A stretch of 48,094 bases of DNA from Methanomassiliicoccales archaeon. GTDB lineage: Archaea; Thermoplasmatota; Thermoplasmata; Methanomassiliicoccales; UBA472. Both the position numbers and the translations under genes were made by a program. Position 1 is the first letter of the stretch, and each line of letters starts with the position of its first letter. The notes beneath the pieces are model-generated. The model had not been told where the DNA came from and ran no database searches. It saw only the letters and a program-made list of their open reading frames with translations. Where the stretch lies: the NCBI GenBank assembly GCA_026394375.1, contig JAPKYJ010000016.1, positions 1 to 48,094 on the forward strand, written 5' to 3'. Below are positions 46,451 to 48,094 of the stretch, one piece after another.

Positions 46451-46780
46451 ATGTCAGGGCGCATCACCGAGCTGAGCAAGGACGACTTCGACGATTTCGT
46501 TTCAAAGAACCCCAAGGTGGTCATCGACTTCTGGGCCGGCTGGTGCGGCCCCTGTCGGGCCATGGCTCCGATGATCGAACGCTTGGCCGAGCGCTATGCT
46601 GGCAAGGTAGCATTCGCCAAGGTCGACTGCGACAAGAACCCGGAGCTGGTGAAGAGGTTCAGGGTCATGGGCATCCCCACCCTGATGTTCCTGCAGGGCG
46701 GCGAGCATGCTGGCGAGATAGTCGGCCTGGTACCGGACTCGGAGATCGAGGGCAAGCTAAGAGAGGTCTTCTCCGGCTGA
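46451..46780 (+). CDS. trxA: Thioredoxin
   Basis: A 109-residue thioredoxin with active site W31-C32-G-P-C35 (FWAGWCGPCRAMAP), the cis-Pro segment MGIPTLMFLQGGE, and FAKVDCDKNPELVKRF. It is a cytosolic disulfide reductant. Its stop codon abuts that of the convergent translin gene. Confidence 0.95.
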   Translation: MSGRITELSKDDFDDFVSKNPKVVIDFWAGWCGPCRAMAPMIERLAERYAGKVAFAKVDCDKNPELVKRFRVMGIPTLMFLQGGEHAGEIVGLVPDSEIEGKLREVFSG

Positions 46781-47398
46781 TCAGAGCTTGTCGTAGAGAC
46801 GGGTGAGCTTCTCCCCCAGCAGCTTCGAGCTCACCCCCACCGCCACCTCGCCCCGAGTCTTCTCCAGCAGGGAGCGGGCGATGTCCTGCTTGCGGCGGAT
46901 GGCCACGAGCGCATCCGGGAAGTCGAAACGCATGATCACCTGGTACATGTCCTCCATCATCTCCAGGTATCGCAGGGCGTCTTCCATCCGTCCTTCCTTG
47001 AGGGCGTCCAATGCGAACCGGCGGAGCTCGCCGATGCTGTCCGCCAGGCCCATGAGATAAGAGGACATGGGAACGCCGAGTTCCTCGGGCGTAGGCAGGT
47101 CGTCTTCGGACGCTATGCTGACCATGATCGCCGCTTCGGCGAGCTCCTGCATGGCATCCTCCACCATGCCCGAGTGCCAGATGTCCTGGTGGTCGGAGAG
47201 GAGGGAGCGCAGGCGGTTGGCCTCGTCCATGACCTCGTCCAACATCGCTTCTACGTTCTCGCGCTTATGCACCCCGTGCACCACGCTGCCGGAGATACGG
47301 ATTATCGCTCGGGTGGACTTGATGGCGATCTCCCGCACCGTGTCCTTCTCGTCCAGTCGCACCAGGATGCGGTTCGCGATCTCCTCCAAATTCTTCAT
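46781..47398 (-). CDS. Translin family protein (COG2178-like)
   Basis: A 205-residue all-helical protein. It carries the archaeal translin signatures IIRISGSVVHGVHKRE near residue 35, ELGVPMSSYLMGLADSIGELRRFALDAL, and MEDMYQVIMRFDFPDALVAIRRKQDIARSLLEKTRGE. Translins form octameric rings that bind single-stranded RNA or DNA; archaeal members can show RNase activity when acidic residues are kept. It lies 23 bases downstream of purD and is probably co-transcribed. Confidence 0.88.
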   Translation of the reverse strand: MKNLEEIANRILVRLDEKDTVREIAIKSTRAIIRISGSVVHGVHKRENVEAMLDEVMDEANRLRSLLSDHQDIWHSGMVEDAMQELAEAAIMVSIASEDDLPTPEELGVPMSSYLMGLADSIGELRRFALDALKEGRMEDALRYLEMMEDMYQVIMRFDFPDALVAIRRKQDIARSLLEKTRGEVAVGVSSKLLGEKLTRLYDKL

Positions 47399-47421
47399 GA
47401 TGACAGCAAGCCTCCCGTCTG

Positions 47422-48094
47422 CTATAATCGTTTCCTGAGCGCCTGCATGCGCTCCACCTTCTTCTCGATGATCTCTCTCCGTCCGATGTCGTGGCGGACG
47501 TAGATCGCTTCCCCCTTGACGAAGCGCAGGGCGCGCTCGCAGGCCCGTTCCGCTTTCTCGATGCTGTCCTCCACGCCCACCACCGCCACCGCTCTCGAGG
47601 TGCCAGTGAGTATGCGTCCGTTCTCTTCGCTGACTGCGGCGTAGAAAAGGTGGGCGTGCTCTTTCTCTATCCGCTCCTCGTCGACCTCGATCGGCAGCCC
47701 CGCCCTGGCCTCGATGCCATAGCCTTCCGGCACGACGTACTTGCAGACCGTGGCCTTGCGGGCGAAGCGCACCTTCGACGGAGAGATCGATGACGAGGTG
47801 ATGCTCGAGCAGACCTCGGCGAAATCGCTTTCCAGGAGCGGAAGCACGTTCATCGCCTCCGGGTCCCCGAAGCGGGCGTTAAATTCGATCACCTTGGGAC
47901 CGGAGGAAGTGAGCATGAACTGGCCGTATAGCACTCCCTGATAGGGGCAACCTTCCTTGGCCAGGGCGAGGACCGTCCTGCGCATGGTCTCGACGGCGCT
48001 CTCCACCTCCCCCCTCTCCACGAACGGCAGAAGATGATCTTCCGCGGAATACGAGCCCATGCCTCCGGTGTTCGGACCGACGTCGCCTTCGAAA
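47422..48094 (-). CDS. purD: Phosphoribosylamine-glycine ligase (PurD), C-terminal part
   Basis: Partial gene running off the window edge; the visible 223 codons start inside the conserved GDVGPNTGGMGSYS block. ATP-grasp elements are present: GVLYGQFMLTSSGPKVIEFNARFGDPEAMNVLPLL carries the Mg2+-binding Glu and Asn. The C-terminal domain follows (VVPEGYGIEARAG, GRILTGTSRAVAVVGV). It catalyses the second step of purine synthesis. The end seems complete. Confidence 0.94.
   Translation of the reverse strand, partial: FEGDVGPNTGGMGSYSAEDHLLPFVERGEVESAVETMRRTVLALAKEGCPYQGVLYGQFMLTSSGPKVIEFNARFGDPEAMNVLPLLESDFAEVCSSITSSSISPSKVRFARKATVCKYVVPEGYGIEARAGLPIEVDEERIEKEHAHLFYAAVSEENGRILTGTSRAVAVVGVEDSIEKAERACERALRFVKGEAIYVRHDIGRREIIEKKVERMQALRKRL

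Overview
The window is a gene-dense, GC-rich stretch of archaeal chromosome. Archaeal diagnostics include Orc1/Cdc6, TBP, RNA polymerase split into A' and A'' with an undivided B, Spt5, P0/L12 stalk proteins, primase PriL, aEF1B and AglB. The undivided RpoB, the FtsZ set and the gene order suggest class Thermoplasmata, possibly a Methanomassiliicoccales-like lineage; this is inference, because no methanogenesis gene lies in the window. TAG ends many housekeeping genes (asnS, secE, truA, nusA, malic enzyme), so heavy pyrrolysine use is not supported. Genes abut or overlap by a few bases, most promoters show a clear TATA box, and no gene-free gap exceeds about 300 bases.

Layout. 1-7.7 kb: tRNA-Gly(CCC), UPF0147, a frameshifted Lrp-like domain protein, a 55-residue unknown, RimI, AsnRS, an M20 peptidase, GcvT, and an Orc1/Cdc6 gene coupled to a NIF3-like gene. 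7.65-7.93 kb: an intergenic region rich in palindromes. 7.9-9.1 kb: an unknown helical protein and a flavoprotein. 9.2-15.4 kb, minus strand: two tandem ftsZ1-type genes, then secE-spt5-rpl11 and rpl1-rpl10-rpl12. 15.6-17.2 kb: acylphosphatase, a TatD-like hydrolase and TBP. 17.4-20.1 kb: an MFS transporter, then a double ribbon-helix-helix regulator directly upstream of a third, ftsZ2-like gene. 20.2-27.8 kb: TrmJ, TruA, an AK6/Fap7 kinase, a CDP-alcohol phosphatidyltransferase, PriL, a radical SAM protein, malic enzyme, aEF1B and a zinc-ribbon protein. 28.0-37.1 kb: a tRNA-Lys(UUU) gene with two introns, then rpoH-rpoB-rpoA1-rpoA2-rpl30e-nusA. 37.1-48.1 kb: a second radical SAM protein, PyrF, a 2178-residue AglB fusion, a coupled CARDB-like surface protein, thioredoxin, translin and partial PurD.

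The points most worth a second look are these. (1) An AglB/STT3 oligosaccharyltransferase carries an array of about ten carboxypeptidase-regulatory-like repeats plus two NEW3-like domains, followed by a coupled surface protein. (2) The tRNA-Lys gene has two non-canonical bulge-helix-bulge introns, in the D-loop and T-loop. (3) Several genes seem to start at ACG or CTG behind good Shine-Dalgarno sequences. (4) A CdrS-like regulator with a palindromic operator candidate precedes ftsZ2, alongside two ftsZ1 paralogs. (5) Spt5, RpoA'' and RpoB carry extra domains.
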